Shown piece after piece: positions 1-5,405 of a stretch of DNA of 6,787 nt. The stretch lies in assembly GCA_902478705.1 (NCBI GenBank), contig CABSMB010000071.1:1-6787 (forward strand), given 5' to 3'. The notes beneath the pieces were generated by a model. The model had not been told where the DNA came from, did not search any database, and saw only the letters and a list, made by a program, of their open reading frames with translations. A program made the position numbers and the translations under genes. Numbering within the stretch: the stretch's first letter is position 1; the number at the start of each line of letters is the position of its first letter. Source of the stretch: an uncultured Collinsella sp. (GTDB lineage Bacteria; Actinomycetota; Coriobacteriia; Coriobacteriales; Coriobacteriaceae).

Positions 1-1188
1 AAAGAGCGCTACGGCCAGCACGTTGTGCGCAAAGCCGATGTAGCTCTTGCCGTATGCAGCGAAAAAGCCGCTAAAGCAAATGTGGATGCCGGCAAAGATT
101 GCGTCGAAAATGTAGCTGTGCATATAGCCGGTACCGGCCGCGACCACCGCGGGGTCCTTGGCAAAAAAGCCGATAAACGCCGGTGCCACCAGCCACATCA
201 GCACCGTGATCAGGCAGCCGTACACTACCGAGATGGTCATGGCGTTCTTGAGCACCTGACGTGCGCGGTCGCCCTTGCCCGCGCCGGCGTTTTGCGCCGT
301 GAGCGCGCTGACGGTGGCGCCCATGGAACTCGGCACAATGAACAAAAAGCTGATCATCTTCTCGACCAGGCCCACGGCGGCGGCGTCGACGAGCCCTCGA
401 TGGTTGGCGATGACGGTGATAAACATAAACGCCACCTGGATGCAGCCGTCCTGCACGGCCACGGGCACGCCGATCTTAAGAATGCTGCCGAGCACCTCGG
501 CCTGGGGGCGCAGGTCGCTGCGCTTAACGTGGATGTTCGTACGGCGGCTCTTAAGCCACACGAGTGCGAGCGCAACGCTGGCCGTCTGGGCGGTTACCGT
601 GCCGAGCGCCGCACCCACGGGGCCGAGCCCCATATGCCCGATAAACAGAAAATCGAGCGCGATGTTGATGATGCACGCCACGCCAATCACGTACATGGGC
701 GAGCGCGAATCGCCCAGGCCGCGAAAGATGGCTGAAAGAATGTTGTATGCGGCGATAAACGGAATGCCGACAAAGCAGATACGCAGGTAGGCGGCGGTGC
801 CTTCGACCGCCTCGGGCGGCGTGCCAATGAGCGCCACAACCTGCGGGCATAGTGCAAACAAGATGACGGCCAGTACCATCGAGACGCCCATAAACAGCGT
901 AATGGTGTTGCCGATGGCGGTCTCGGCGCGGTCAAACCGGCGCGAGCCCACGGCGTGGCCGACGATGACCGTCGTTCCCATGGCCAGGCCCACGAGCGTC
1001 ACGGTAATGATGTAGAGCGTCTGCGCGCCATTGCCCACGGCGGTGATGCCGGCGGCGCCGCTAAACTGCCCCATCATGTACAGGTCGGCCATGCCGTAGA
1101 GCATCTGCAAAAAGTACGAGAGCATATAAGGCAGGGCAAAGACCGCGATGGTCTTGAGGACATTGCCGCGTGTGAGGTCGTGTTCCAT
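1..1188 (-). CDS. MATE-family multidrug efflux transporter (partial, 3' end outside window)
   Basis: An inner-membrane antiporter of the MATE superfamily, whose members export cationic drugs or metabolites using a Na+ or H+ gradient. The frame is open for 396 codons to the left edge without a stop. Family members are usually about 440-460 residues, so roughly the last 50-60 are missing. It begins MEHDLTRGNVLKTIAVFALP and continues into YMLSYFLQMLYGMADLYMMG, the typical helix-1 signature with a Pro and a downstream Asp. The second half repeats the fold, with VEKMISFLFIVPSSMGATVS and then the AQNAGAGKGDRA loop. The start is the ATG whose complement lies at 1186-1188; only a weak AGAAAG lies upstream. 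The gene is divergent from the nuclease-like gene. Two inverted repeats upstream suggest control by a dedicated regulator, which is not in the window. The family is clear; the substrate cannot be told. Confidence 0.93.
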   Translation of the reverse strand, partial: MEHDLTRGNVLKTIAVFALPYMLSYFLQMLYGMADLYMMGQFSGAAGITAVGNGAQTLYIITVTLVGLAMGTTVIVGHAVGSRRFDRAETAIGNTITLFMGVSMVLAVILFALCPQVVALIGTPPEAVEGTAAYLRICFVGIPFIAAYNILSAIFRGLGDSRSPMYVIGVACIINIALDFLFIGHMGLGPVGAALGTVTAQTASVALALVWLKSRRTNIHVKRSDLRPQAEVLGSILKIGVPVAVQDGCIQVAFMFITVIANHRGLVDAAAVGLVEKMISFLFIVPSSMGATVSALTAQNAGAGKGDRARQVLKNAMTISVVYGCLITVLMWLVAPAFIGFFAKDPAVVAAGTGYMHSYIFDAIFAGIHICFSGFFAAYGKSYIGFAHNVLAVALF

Positions 1189-1220
1189 GGGTGGGGTACT
1201 TTCTGGATTGGTTCATTTAG

Positions 1221-1255
1221 CTACCAGTGTAGTGAAAACCCTACAACGATTGTAG
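1221..1255 (-). promoter_or_regulatory. Candidate operator: two inverted repeats upstream of the MATE gene
   Basis: A perfect 6-3-6 inverted repeat, CTACAACGATTGTAG, lies at 1241-1255. A shorter one, CTACCAGTGTAG (4-bp arms), lies at 1221-1232. Their centres are about 21.5 bp apart, close to two helical turns. On the minus strand a -35-like TTGACT (1256-1261) abuts the first repeat, and a -10-like TACACT (1226-1231) lies inside the second. The spacing between these boxes is 24 bases, too long for an ordinary promoter, so the exact promoter is unresolved. Paired dyads sharing CTAC/GTAG half-sites are what a dimeric repressor or MerR/TetR/MarR-type regulator of an efflux pump would need. The regulator itself is not visible. 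Confidence 0.5.
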
Positions 1256-1343
1256 AGTCAAGGTTTGTGTTGACGACGGGGTGAAAAAAATAGTCACGCT
1301 CCAAGCACGATGCTTTGGCCCTCTGTGCCCCTCACCTCGCCTC

Positions 1344-1408
1344 AAACCATCACAACATTCAACGTTTTTTACCAAAATCGGGAAAAGCATCGAATGTTGT
1401 GATGGTTT
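1344..1408 (+). repeat. 65-bp palindromic repeat, copy A
   Basis: The outer arms are a perfect 17-bp inverted repeat: AAACCATCACAACATTC at 1344-1360 and its complement at 1392-1408. The 31-base centre is asymmetric and can extend the stem imperfectly (CGTTTTT against AAAAGC). It matches copy B at 61 of 65 positions in the same orientation. It lies between divergent genes, so no gene upstream on the plus strand needs a terminator here, although a T5 run ends the right arm. No target-site duplication or transposase is visible. Confidence 0.93.
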
Positions 1409-1509
1409 TTCTGCCACTCGAACCGGTGGAATCGCTTTCTTGCGCACGAAGGTGTGCGGACCCGTGGGCAGGGGAATAAGGTTGGTTATCCGACTTCATT
1501 GGAGGGCTC

Positions 1510-2547
1510 ATGGACCTGCCGATCGTCCTGTCCCATAAGACTGCCTGGCTGTACCACAACGTGGCGCGCCCGTCCGAGCCGCTCTCGCGAGCAAGCAGTC
1601 TATACGATGAGGACTCGCTTGCTAACGAGGCAGAACCGACCGCGAGCCTGCCCAAATTGGGACTCGATGCCAAGGGGCTGAGGGCTTCAATGGCAGTTGG
1701 GATCGTTGTCGACTATCTGGTCTCGCTTGGTATTCCACGAGAAGAGCTCGATCATATCGACACGCTCGTCAACTTCGATTTTGAGCGCTCGACGCCGGCT
1801 GGATTTAGGTGCCACGTGTTTGGAGCGCCGGTACCTCCAGGTCATCTTATCGAGGTGGCAGAGGGCCTTCTAGTGGTTGATGAGGCCATGTGCTTTGTCC
1901 AGGCGGGTTCGTGGATGAGCGAGCCCGAGCAGTTGGAATATGGCTACGAAATTTGTGCCCGATACCATTTGAATCATCTGTCGACAGGCGATTATATCGA
2001 GATAGGGCAGAGGTATACCGTTGCCGATTTGATTGCTTATTGCAATGAGAACCGATCTCGTCAGGGGACTATACGCGCGGCCGCCGTGCTCAAGCGCGTG
2101 CACGATGGCGCGCGATCGCCTATGGAGACGGCCACCGCAATCATGGTCGTAGCAAAACGTTCCCAGGGAGGGCTGGGATACGCCAAGATCGAGCTCAACC
2201 ATCGGGTCGATGTTCCCAACGAGTTCAGGTATCTCGCAAAGGCCGGATATTTCGAGATCGACGTATATGCGCCTGCGAGCGGTACGGGGATTGAATACAA
2301 CGGCTCGGACCATTTTGATAAACAGCGCAGCGCGTCGGATGCGGAGCGTATGACCGTGCTGAGCGCGCTGGGCTTTAGGATGATCGTCCTCACCGGGACT
2401 CAGTTTGCCCATCAACTGCAATTGCATCGGGCGATGAATGCCATCGCGCTCGCTATGGGCCTTAAGTGCGACCGAAGCGAAGCGTTCCAGAAACGTCAGA
2501 ACGACCTACGAGAATTCGTGATTCGGCACTGGGACGGCGGCCTTTAG
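1510..2547 (+). CDS. Orphan AbiEi-like / Vsr-DUF559-like nuclease-fold protein
   Basis: A protein of 345 residues with no assigned function. I recognise the layout of a large actinobacterial family that pairs an AbiEi-like N-terminal half with a C-terminal PD-(D/E)XK (Vsr/DUF559-type) nuclease-fold domain. Seen directly: VLSHKTAWLYH at 6-16; VFGAPVPPGHLIEVAEGLLV at 103-122; then a nuclease-like motif series SPMET (203-207, Glu206), FEIDVY (248-253, Asp251), IEYNG (261-265, Glu262), His268, and D277/R280 before a GFRMIVLT strand (288-295). No signal peptide or membrane helix is evident, so it is probably cytoplasmic. The start is ATG 1510, preceded by GGAGGG four to five bases upstream. A 120-base sample (1921-2040) is 47% GC against 65% in a moaA sample, which suggests acquired DNA. 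It stands alone between two same-orientation 65-bp repeats. DNA cleavage is inferred from the motifs only; a degenerate regulatory role is also possible. Confidence 0.8.
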   Translation: MDLPIVLSHKTAWLYHNVARPSEPLSRASSLYDEDSLANEAEPTASLPKLGLDAKGLRASMAVGIVVDYLVSLGIPREELDHIDTLVNFDFERSTPAGFRCHVFGAPVPPGHLIEVAEGLLVVDEAMCFVQAGSWMSEPEQLEYGYEICARYHLNHLSTGDYIEIGQRYTVADLIAYCNENRSRQGTIRAAAVLKRVHDGARSPMETATAIMVVAKRSQGGLGYAKIELNHRVDVPNEFRYLAKAGYFEIDVYAPASGTGIEYNGSDHFDKQRSASDAERMTVLSALGFRMIVLTGTQFAHQLQLHRAMNAIALAMGLKCDRSEAFQKRQNDLREFVIRHWDGGL

Positions 2548-2585
2548 GGACGTTCCGGTCCTTCTACGGGGTGCCGTGGGCAGGC

Positions 2586-2650
2586 AAAGCATCACAACAT
2601 TCGACGTTTTTTGCCAAAAACGGGAAAAGCATCGAATGTTGTGATGGTTT
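2586..2650 (+). repeat. 65-bp palindromic repeat, copy B
   Basis: Arms are AAAGCATCACAACATTC (2586-2602) and GAATGTTGTGATGGTTT (2634-2650), pairing at 16 of 17 positions. The centre extends the stem with GACGTTTTT against AAAAGCATC with one C-A mismatch and a wobble, giving roughly 26 bp of near-continuous stem. It has the same orientation and length as copy A, with 4 differences. It lies 38 bases after the stop of the nuclease-like gene and before moaA, so it might slow or end transcription. The T run after it is only three bases, which makes it a poor intrinsic terminator. Confidence 0.93.
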
Positions 2651-2714
2651 GCGTGCTGAGGATGGGCTTGGAAAGTCCGTTTTGCTCGAAGCGACCTGTC
2701 CTGTCGTACGGGTG

Positions 2715-2742
2715 TCGGCATGATTCTCTCGTGCGGTATTAT
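2715..2742 (+). promoter_or_regulatory. Candidate sigma-70 promoter of the moaA operon
   Basis: A -35-like TCGGCA (2715-2720, 4 of 6 matches) is separated by 16 bases from a -10 TATTAT (2737-2742, 5 of 6 matches). Transcription would start near 2749 and leave a leader of only about 34 bases before the GTG at 2783. A TAAAAT at 2756-2761 is a second possible -10 but lacks a good -35. It lies after repeat B, so the operon appears to be transcribed independently of the nuclease-like gene. Confidence 0.45.
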
Positions 2743-2782
2743 GTTTTCCGAAGAATAAAATGCCGCGTGAGGGGAGGGCTGC

Positions 2783-3838
2783 GTGGACGGGCACGTGCAA
2801 CATGACGGTTTTGGCCGCGATATCAACTACCTGCGCATTGCCGTTACCGACAAGTGCAATTTCCGCTGCATTTACTGCATGCCGGTCGATGGCGTGGCGC
2901 CCCGCGCACACGACGAGCTGCTCAGCGCCGAGGAAATCGCCCGCTTTGTGCGCTTGGTAGCGGGGGAAGGCATTCGCCGCGTGCGTCTGACGGGTGGCGA
3001 GCCGCTGGTCAGCCGCCGTATCATCCCGCTCATTCGTGACATCCGCGCGATTCCGCAGATCGAGGACATCTCGCTCACCACCAATGGCGCCCTGCTACCC
3101 AAGCTGGCGCCGCAGCTCAAAGATGCCGGGCTTAACCGCGTCAACATCTCGCTCGACACGCTCGACCCCTCGCTGTTTGGAAAGATCACGCGCCTGGGTC
3201 GGCTCGAGCAGACCATGGCCGGCATCGATGCGGCGCTGGCTTGGGGCTTTGAGCCCGTTAAGGTGAACTGCGTTGTTGTGCGCCGGCTTAACCAGGATGT
3301 AGCTGCCCTCGCGCGCCTGACGGTCGATCGCCCTATCCACCTGCGGTTTATCGAATACATGCCCATCGGCGACGAGCACACGAGCTCGCATTGCGCCGTG
3401 GACCCGCATGCGCCTGCGCTCAATCCCGAACTGTGGGACGCGAGCGATACCGTGCCGAGCGACGAGTTGCGGGCGCGCATCAATGCCGGGGCCGCTGCGG
3501 TGGGGCTGGGCGAGCTCGAACCGCTTAAGATCACCGACGCTCCTGCCGGCGCGGGCCCCGCGCGCTATTGGCACTTTCCGGGCGCGGCGGGAACGGTCGG
3601 CTTTATTAGCGCCATGTCCAACCATTTTTGCGCGAATTGCAACCGTCTGCGCCTGACGGCCGATGGCAACGTGCGTCCGTGCCTGTTCAGCGATGCCGAG
3701 TATTCGGTGCGTGAGGCGCTGCGCCGTGGTGATGATATGCAGGTACTTTCGATTTGGCGCGATGCCGTGGCCCACAAACCGCAGGAACACGCGATAATTG
3801 AGGGCACGCAACGATTTATGTCCCAAATCGGAGGATGA
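2783..3838 (+). CDS. moaA: GTP 3',8-cyclase MoaA (molybdenum cofactor biosynthesis)
   Basis: A radical-SAM enzyme that opens molybdenum cofactor synthesis by rearranging GTP to 3',8-cyclo-GTP, which MoaC then turns into cyclic pyranopterin monophosphate. It is cytoplasmic and 351 residues long, slightly above the usual 320-340. The N-terminal SAM cluster motif CNFRCIYC supplies Cys25, Cys29 and Cys32. TGGEP follows at 70-74, NISLDTLDP at 121-129, and RFIEYMPIG at 188-196. The second [4Fe-4S] cluster, which binds the substrate, is supplied by Cys283, Cys286 and Cys300, with the NRLRL arginines (287-291) between. The protein ends in Gly-Gly, the tail known to matter for MoaA activity. The start is GTG 2783 with GGGGAGGG at 2771-2778. 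It is followed after 4 bases by moaC-mobB, with which it must be co-transcribed. No residue expected for activity appears missing. Confidence 0.97.
   Translation: MDGHVQHDGFGRDINYLRIAVTDKCNFRCIYCMPVDGVAPRAHDELLSAEEIARFVRLVAGEGIRRVRLTGGEPLVSRRIIPLIRDIRAIPQIEDISLTTNGALLPKLAPQLKDAGLNRVNISLDTLDPSLFGKITRLGRLEQTMAGIDAALAWGFEPVKVNCVVVRRLNQDVAALARLTVDRPIHLRFIEYMPIGDEHTSSHCAVDPHAPALNPELWDASDTVPSDELRARINAGAAAVGLGELEPLKITDAPAGAGPARYWHFPGAAGTVGFISAMSNHFCANCNRLRLTADGNVRPCLFSDAEYSVREALRRGDDMQVLSIWRDAVAHKPQEHAIIEGTQRFMSQIGG
3830..3834 (+). promoter_or_regulatory. Ribosome binding site of moaC-mobB inside the end of moaA
   Basis: GGAGG lies 8 bases before ATG 3843 and decides the start of the fused gene over an upstream in-frame ATG at 3798, which would overlap moaA by 41 bases. 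The same bases are the two final GGA glycine codons of moaA, so the functional Gly-Gly tail of MoaA and the translation signal of the next gene share sequence. This favours translational coupling. Confidence 0.8.
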
Positions 3839-3842
3839 TCAT

Positions 3843-5141
3843 ATGGCCAAGAGCAGGTACGCCGATGCCACCAAGGCCGCTCGCAGGGCCGCGATGTCTG
3901 CCCACAAAGCCACGGCTGCTGACAGCGACGCCGTCGCAGCCGCGCAGCCGACTGCCAACACTGCTGTCGAGCCCGCCCGTGACGCCCGTCGCGACGAGCT
4001 CACGCACGTGGACGCCAAGGGCGAGGTTCGCATGGTCGACGTTTCCGACAAGGCCGAGACCCACCGCATCGCCATCGCCGAGGGCACCATCCTCATGCAT
4101 CCCGAGACGCAGGCCATGGTGCTGCAGGACCGCGCCAAAAAGGGCGACGTGCTTGCCTGCGCGCGCGTGGCAGGCATTATGGCCATCAAGCGCACGAGCG
4201 ACATCATTCCCATGTGCCATCCGCTGCTCATCACCAAGAGCAAGTGCGATATCGAGCCCATTGCGGCAGCGGGAACGCCTGTCGAGGATGTGCCCGAGGG
4301 TTGGGCGCCGGCGCGTGCGGACGGACAGGTTGGCTTTCATGTGCTGGTCACGGCTGGCGTGACGGGCAAAACCGGCATCGAAATGGAGGCGCTGACCGGT
4401 GCGAGTGCCGCGTGCCTGACCATCTACGACATGTGTAAGGCGGTCGACCGCGGCATGGAGATCGTCGACGTTCGCCTGCTGCATAAGGAAGGCGGCCGTT
4501 CGGGCGTGTGGGATCGCGTCGAGCGCCAGGCTGCTGCTGTTGAGGCTGCTGCTGCCGACGGCTCCGCGCCCGTTACCGTGCCCGCCGCCGTTGCGTCTGC
4601 GGCGCCCCCCCCGGCGGTCCCCGCAATCGCGTTTATCGGCTACCAAAACTCGGGCAAGACTACGCTCGTCGAGAAGGTTATCGCCGAGCTCACCCGCCGT
4701 GGTCTGCGCGTGGGTTCGCTCAAACATCACGGACATCACGGCTTCGATATCGATGTGCCCGCCAAGGACACCTGGCGCCATCACCAGGCCGGATCCAAGC
4801 ACGTGGGCCTTATTTGCGCCACACGCTGGGCGGAGTATGCCGACACGCGCGAGGAGGACGAGATGCCCGCGCGCGAGCTGCTGTCGCGCTACAACGACGT
4901 CGACGTGGTGATCATCGAGGGCTACAAGACCGAGGGCTTCGACAATATCGTGGTTGCGCGCTCCGGTGTCGATCGCCTGCGCGGCAAGAGCTCGCTCGAC
5001 CTGGTCGACGGCCGCACGCTGGCCCTCGCCTGCAACGAGGCCCTGGCGCGCCAGGCCTTCGATGCGGGCTTCGCGACCCGAGCCATCAACATCAACGACG
5101 CCCGAGCCATCTGCGACCTGATCCAAGACCACTTGTCCTAA
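3843..5141 (+). CDS. moaC-mobB: MoaC-MobB fusion: cyclic pyranopterin monophosphate synthase joined to a GTP-binding Moco factor
   Basis: A 432-residue two-domain protein. Residues 1-50 are an Ala-rich, low-complexity extension. Residues about 52-228 are MoaC, which converts 3',8-cyclo-GTP to cyclic pyranopterin monophosphate: LTHVDAKGEVRMVDVSDKAE (53-72), KGDV (100-103), MCHPL (124-128), GIEMEALT (178-185) and IYDMCKAV (194-201), containing the expected His, Glu, Asp and Lys active-site positions. Residues about 229-259 are an Ala/Pro linker with a C8 tract in the DNA. Residues about 260-432 are MobB, a P-loop GTP-binding protein linked to guanylation of the cofactor: Walker A GYQNSGKTT (266-274), SLKHHGHHGFDIDVPAKDT (292-310) and VIIEGYKTEG (356-365). 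moaC and mobB are normally separate genes of about 160 and 170 residues. The start is ATG 3843, supported by GGAGG in the end of moaA. Both domains look intact; whether the protein stays one chain in the cell is unknown. Confidence 0.95.
   Translation: MAKSRYADATKAARRAAMSAHKATAADSDAVAAAQPTANTAVEPARDARRDELTHVDAKGEVRMVDVSDKAETHRIAIAEGTILMHPETQAMVLQDRAKKGDVLACARVAGIMAIKRTSDIIPMCHPLLITKSKCDIEPIAAAGTPVEDVPEGWAPARADGQVGFHVLVTAGVTGKTGIEMEALTGASAACLTIYDMCKAVDRGMEIVDVRLLHKEGGRSGVWDRVERQAAAVEAAAADGSAPVTVPAAVASAAPPPAVPAIAFIGYQNSGKTTLVEKVIAELTRRGLRVGSLKHHGHHGFDIDVPAKDTWRHHQAGSKHVGLICATRWAEYADTREEDEMPARELLSRYNDVDVVIIEGYKTEGFDNIVVARSGVDRLRGKSSLDLVDGRTLALACNEALARQAFDAGFATRAININDARAICDLIQDHLS
4605..4612 (+). 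repeat. C8 homopolymer tract in the MoaC-MobB linker
   Basis: Eight cytosines in a row fall in the Ala/Pro linker codons (around residues 254-257) between the two domains. Loss or gain of one C would leave MoaC whole and replace MobB with an out-of-frame tail. One alternative frame runs on to a stop near 4911. The tract may simply reflect GC-rich Pro codons. Confidence 0.6.
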
Positions 5142-5180
5142 AACCTGCCAAAAAGGGACAGGTTTATTTTGGCAGGTTTT
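5140..5180 (+). terminator. Hairpin 1 after the moaA operon (terminator, REP-like)
   Basis: Perfect 14-bp arms AAAACCTGCCAAAA (5140-5153) and TTTTGGCAGGTTTT (5167-5180) enclose a 13-base loop containing GGGACAGG. The stem overlaps the TAA stop of moaC-mobB and ends in TTTT, so it can act as an intrinsic terminator in either direction. Its 33-base core (5144-5176) matches hairpin 2 in length and layout. Confidence 0.75.
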
Positions 5181-5199
5181 ATCTGGGTAAACGTTATTT

Positions 5200-5236
5200 C
5201 CGCCACAAAGGGGCCAGGCACCTTTGTGGCGGTTTT
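5200..5236 (+). terminator. Hairpin 2 after the moaA operon (terminator, REP-like)
   Basis: Perfect 12-bp arms CCGCCACAAAGG (5200-5211) and CCTTTGTGGCGG (5221-5232) enclose a 9-base loop GGCCAGGCA, followed by TTTT (5233-5236). This is a good intrinsic terminator. The AAAGGGGCCAGGCACCTTT centre parallels the AAAAGGGACAGG of hairpin 1, so the two look like diverged members of one repeat family whose stems have kept pairing while changing sequence. Confidence 0.75.
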
Positions 5237-5239
5237 GCT

Positions 5240-5269
5240 TTGGTAGATGTGTGAGACATGCCTTACAAT
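5240..5269 (+). promoter_or_regulatory. Candidate promoter of the MFS gene
   Basis: A -35-like TTGGTA (5240-5245, 4 of 6 matches) and a -10 TACAAT (5264-5269, 5 of 6 matches) are 18 bases apart, directly after hairpin 2. Transcription would begin near 5276 and give a leader of about 130 bases. A perfect TTGACA at 5350-5355 lacks a usable -10 at the right distance. Confidence 0.45.
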
Positions 5270-5327
5270 CTGACAAGTAGTTCATGACGGGCGAAAAACG
5301 GAGAGAAGGGGCTTGATGCGTCCTTAA

Positions 5328-5400
5328 TGTTTCATGCGGATAGATTGATTTGACAGACGGTGGCGAATGCCCGCCGTCCGCATTCGCATGAAACAAGGAG
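5328..5400 (+). promoter_or_regulatory. Structured leader with competing inverted repeats before the MFS gene
   Basis: Three pairings are visible. TGTTTCATGCG (5328-5338) is complementary to CGCATGAAACA (5385-5395) over 11 bp. GACGGTGG (5356-5363) pairs with CCGCCGTC (5371-5378) with one wobble. GCGAATGC (5363-5370) pairs perfectly with GCATTCGC (5380-5387). The last pairing shares bases with the other two, so it excludes them. The 3' arm of the long stem ends at the Shine-Dalgarno AAGGAG (5395-5400), so folding could change access to it. This is the shape of a regulatory leader or of a DNA operator. I do not recognise it as a named riboswitch class. Confidence 0.5.
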
Positions 5401-5405
5401 TCTCC

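Larger units (their letters stand above)
1189..1509. other. Divergent intergenic region of 321 bases
   Basis: This gap separates the leftward MATE gene from the rightward nuclease-like gene. It holds a candidate operator at 1221-1255 and a 65-bp palindromic repeat at 1344-1408. It also holds a weak imperfect hairpin at 1301-1318 (CCAAGCA, CGA, TGCTTTGG). A Shine-Dalgarno GGAGGG at 1501-1506 serves the gene at 1510. I find no convincing sigma-70 promoter for that gene between 1409 and 1500. Short open frames here are not supported as genes. Confidence 0.7.

Noticed and set aside
25..790. Plus-strand open frames over the MATE gene
   Set aside because: They are shadows of the clearly recognisable MATE reading frame on the minus strand.
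1281..1320. Hairpin plus T7 run on the minus strand upstream of the MATE gene
   Set aside because: The stem is bulged and lies 10 bases from the T run, and no minus-strand gene precedes it in the window.
1344..1408. Copy A as an intrinsic terminator, given its stem and T5 run
   Set aside because: No plus-strand gene lies upstream in this window; the neighbours are divergent. The element also occurs elsewhere without a T run.
1344..2650. Classical insertion sequence or transposon bounded by A and B
   Set aside because: The two copies are direct rather than inverted, there is no transposase, and I see no target-site duplication at either flank.
2650..2782. Molybdenum cofactor riboswitch before moaA
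   Set aside because: The predicted leader is only about 34 bases and holds no multi-stem structure of the needed size.
3798..3842. Upstream ATG at 3798 as start of moaC-mobB
   Set aside because: It overlaps moaA and lacks a ribosome binding site, whereas ATG 3843 has GGAGG at ideal distance.
3816..5396. A 526-codon open frame on the minus strand across moaC-mobB
   Set aside because: It is the mirror of a GC-rich coding strand. The plus-strand frame matches MoaC and MobB motif by motif, and the minus-strand product has no recognisable motif.
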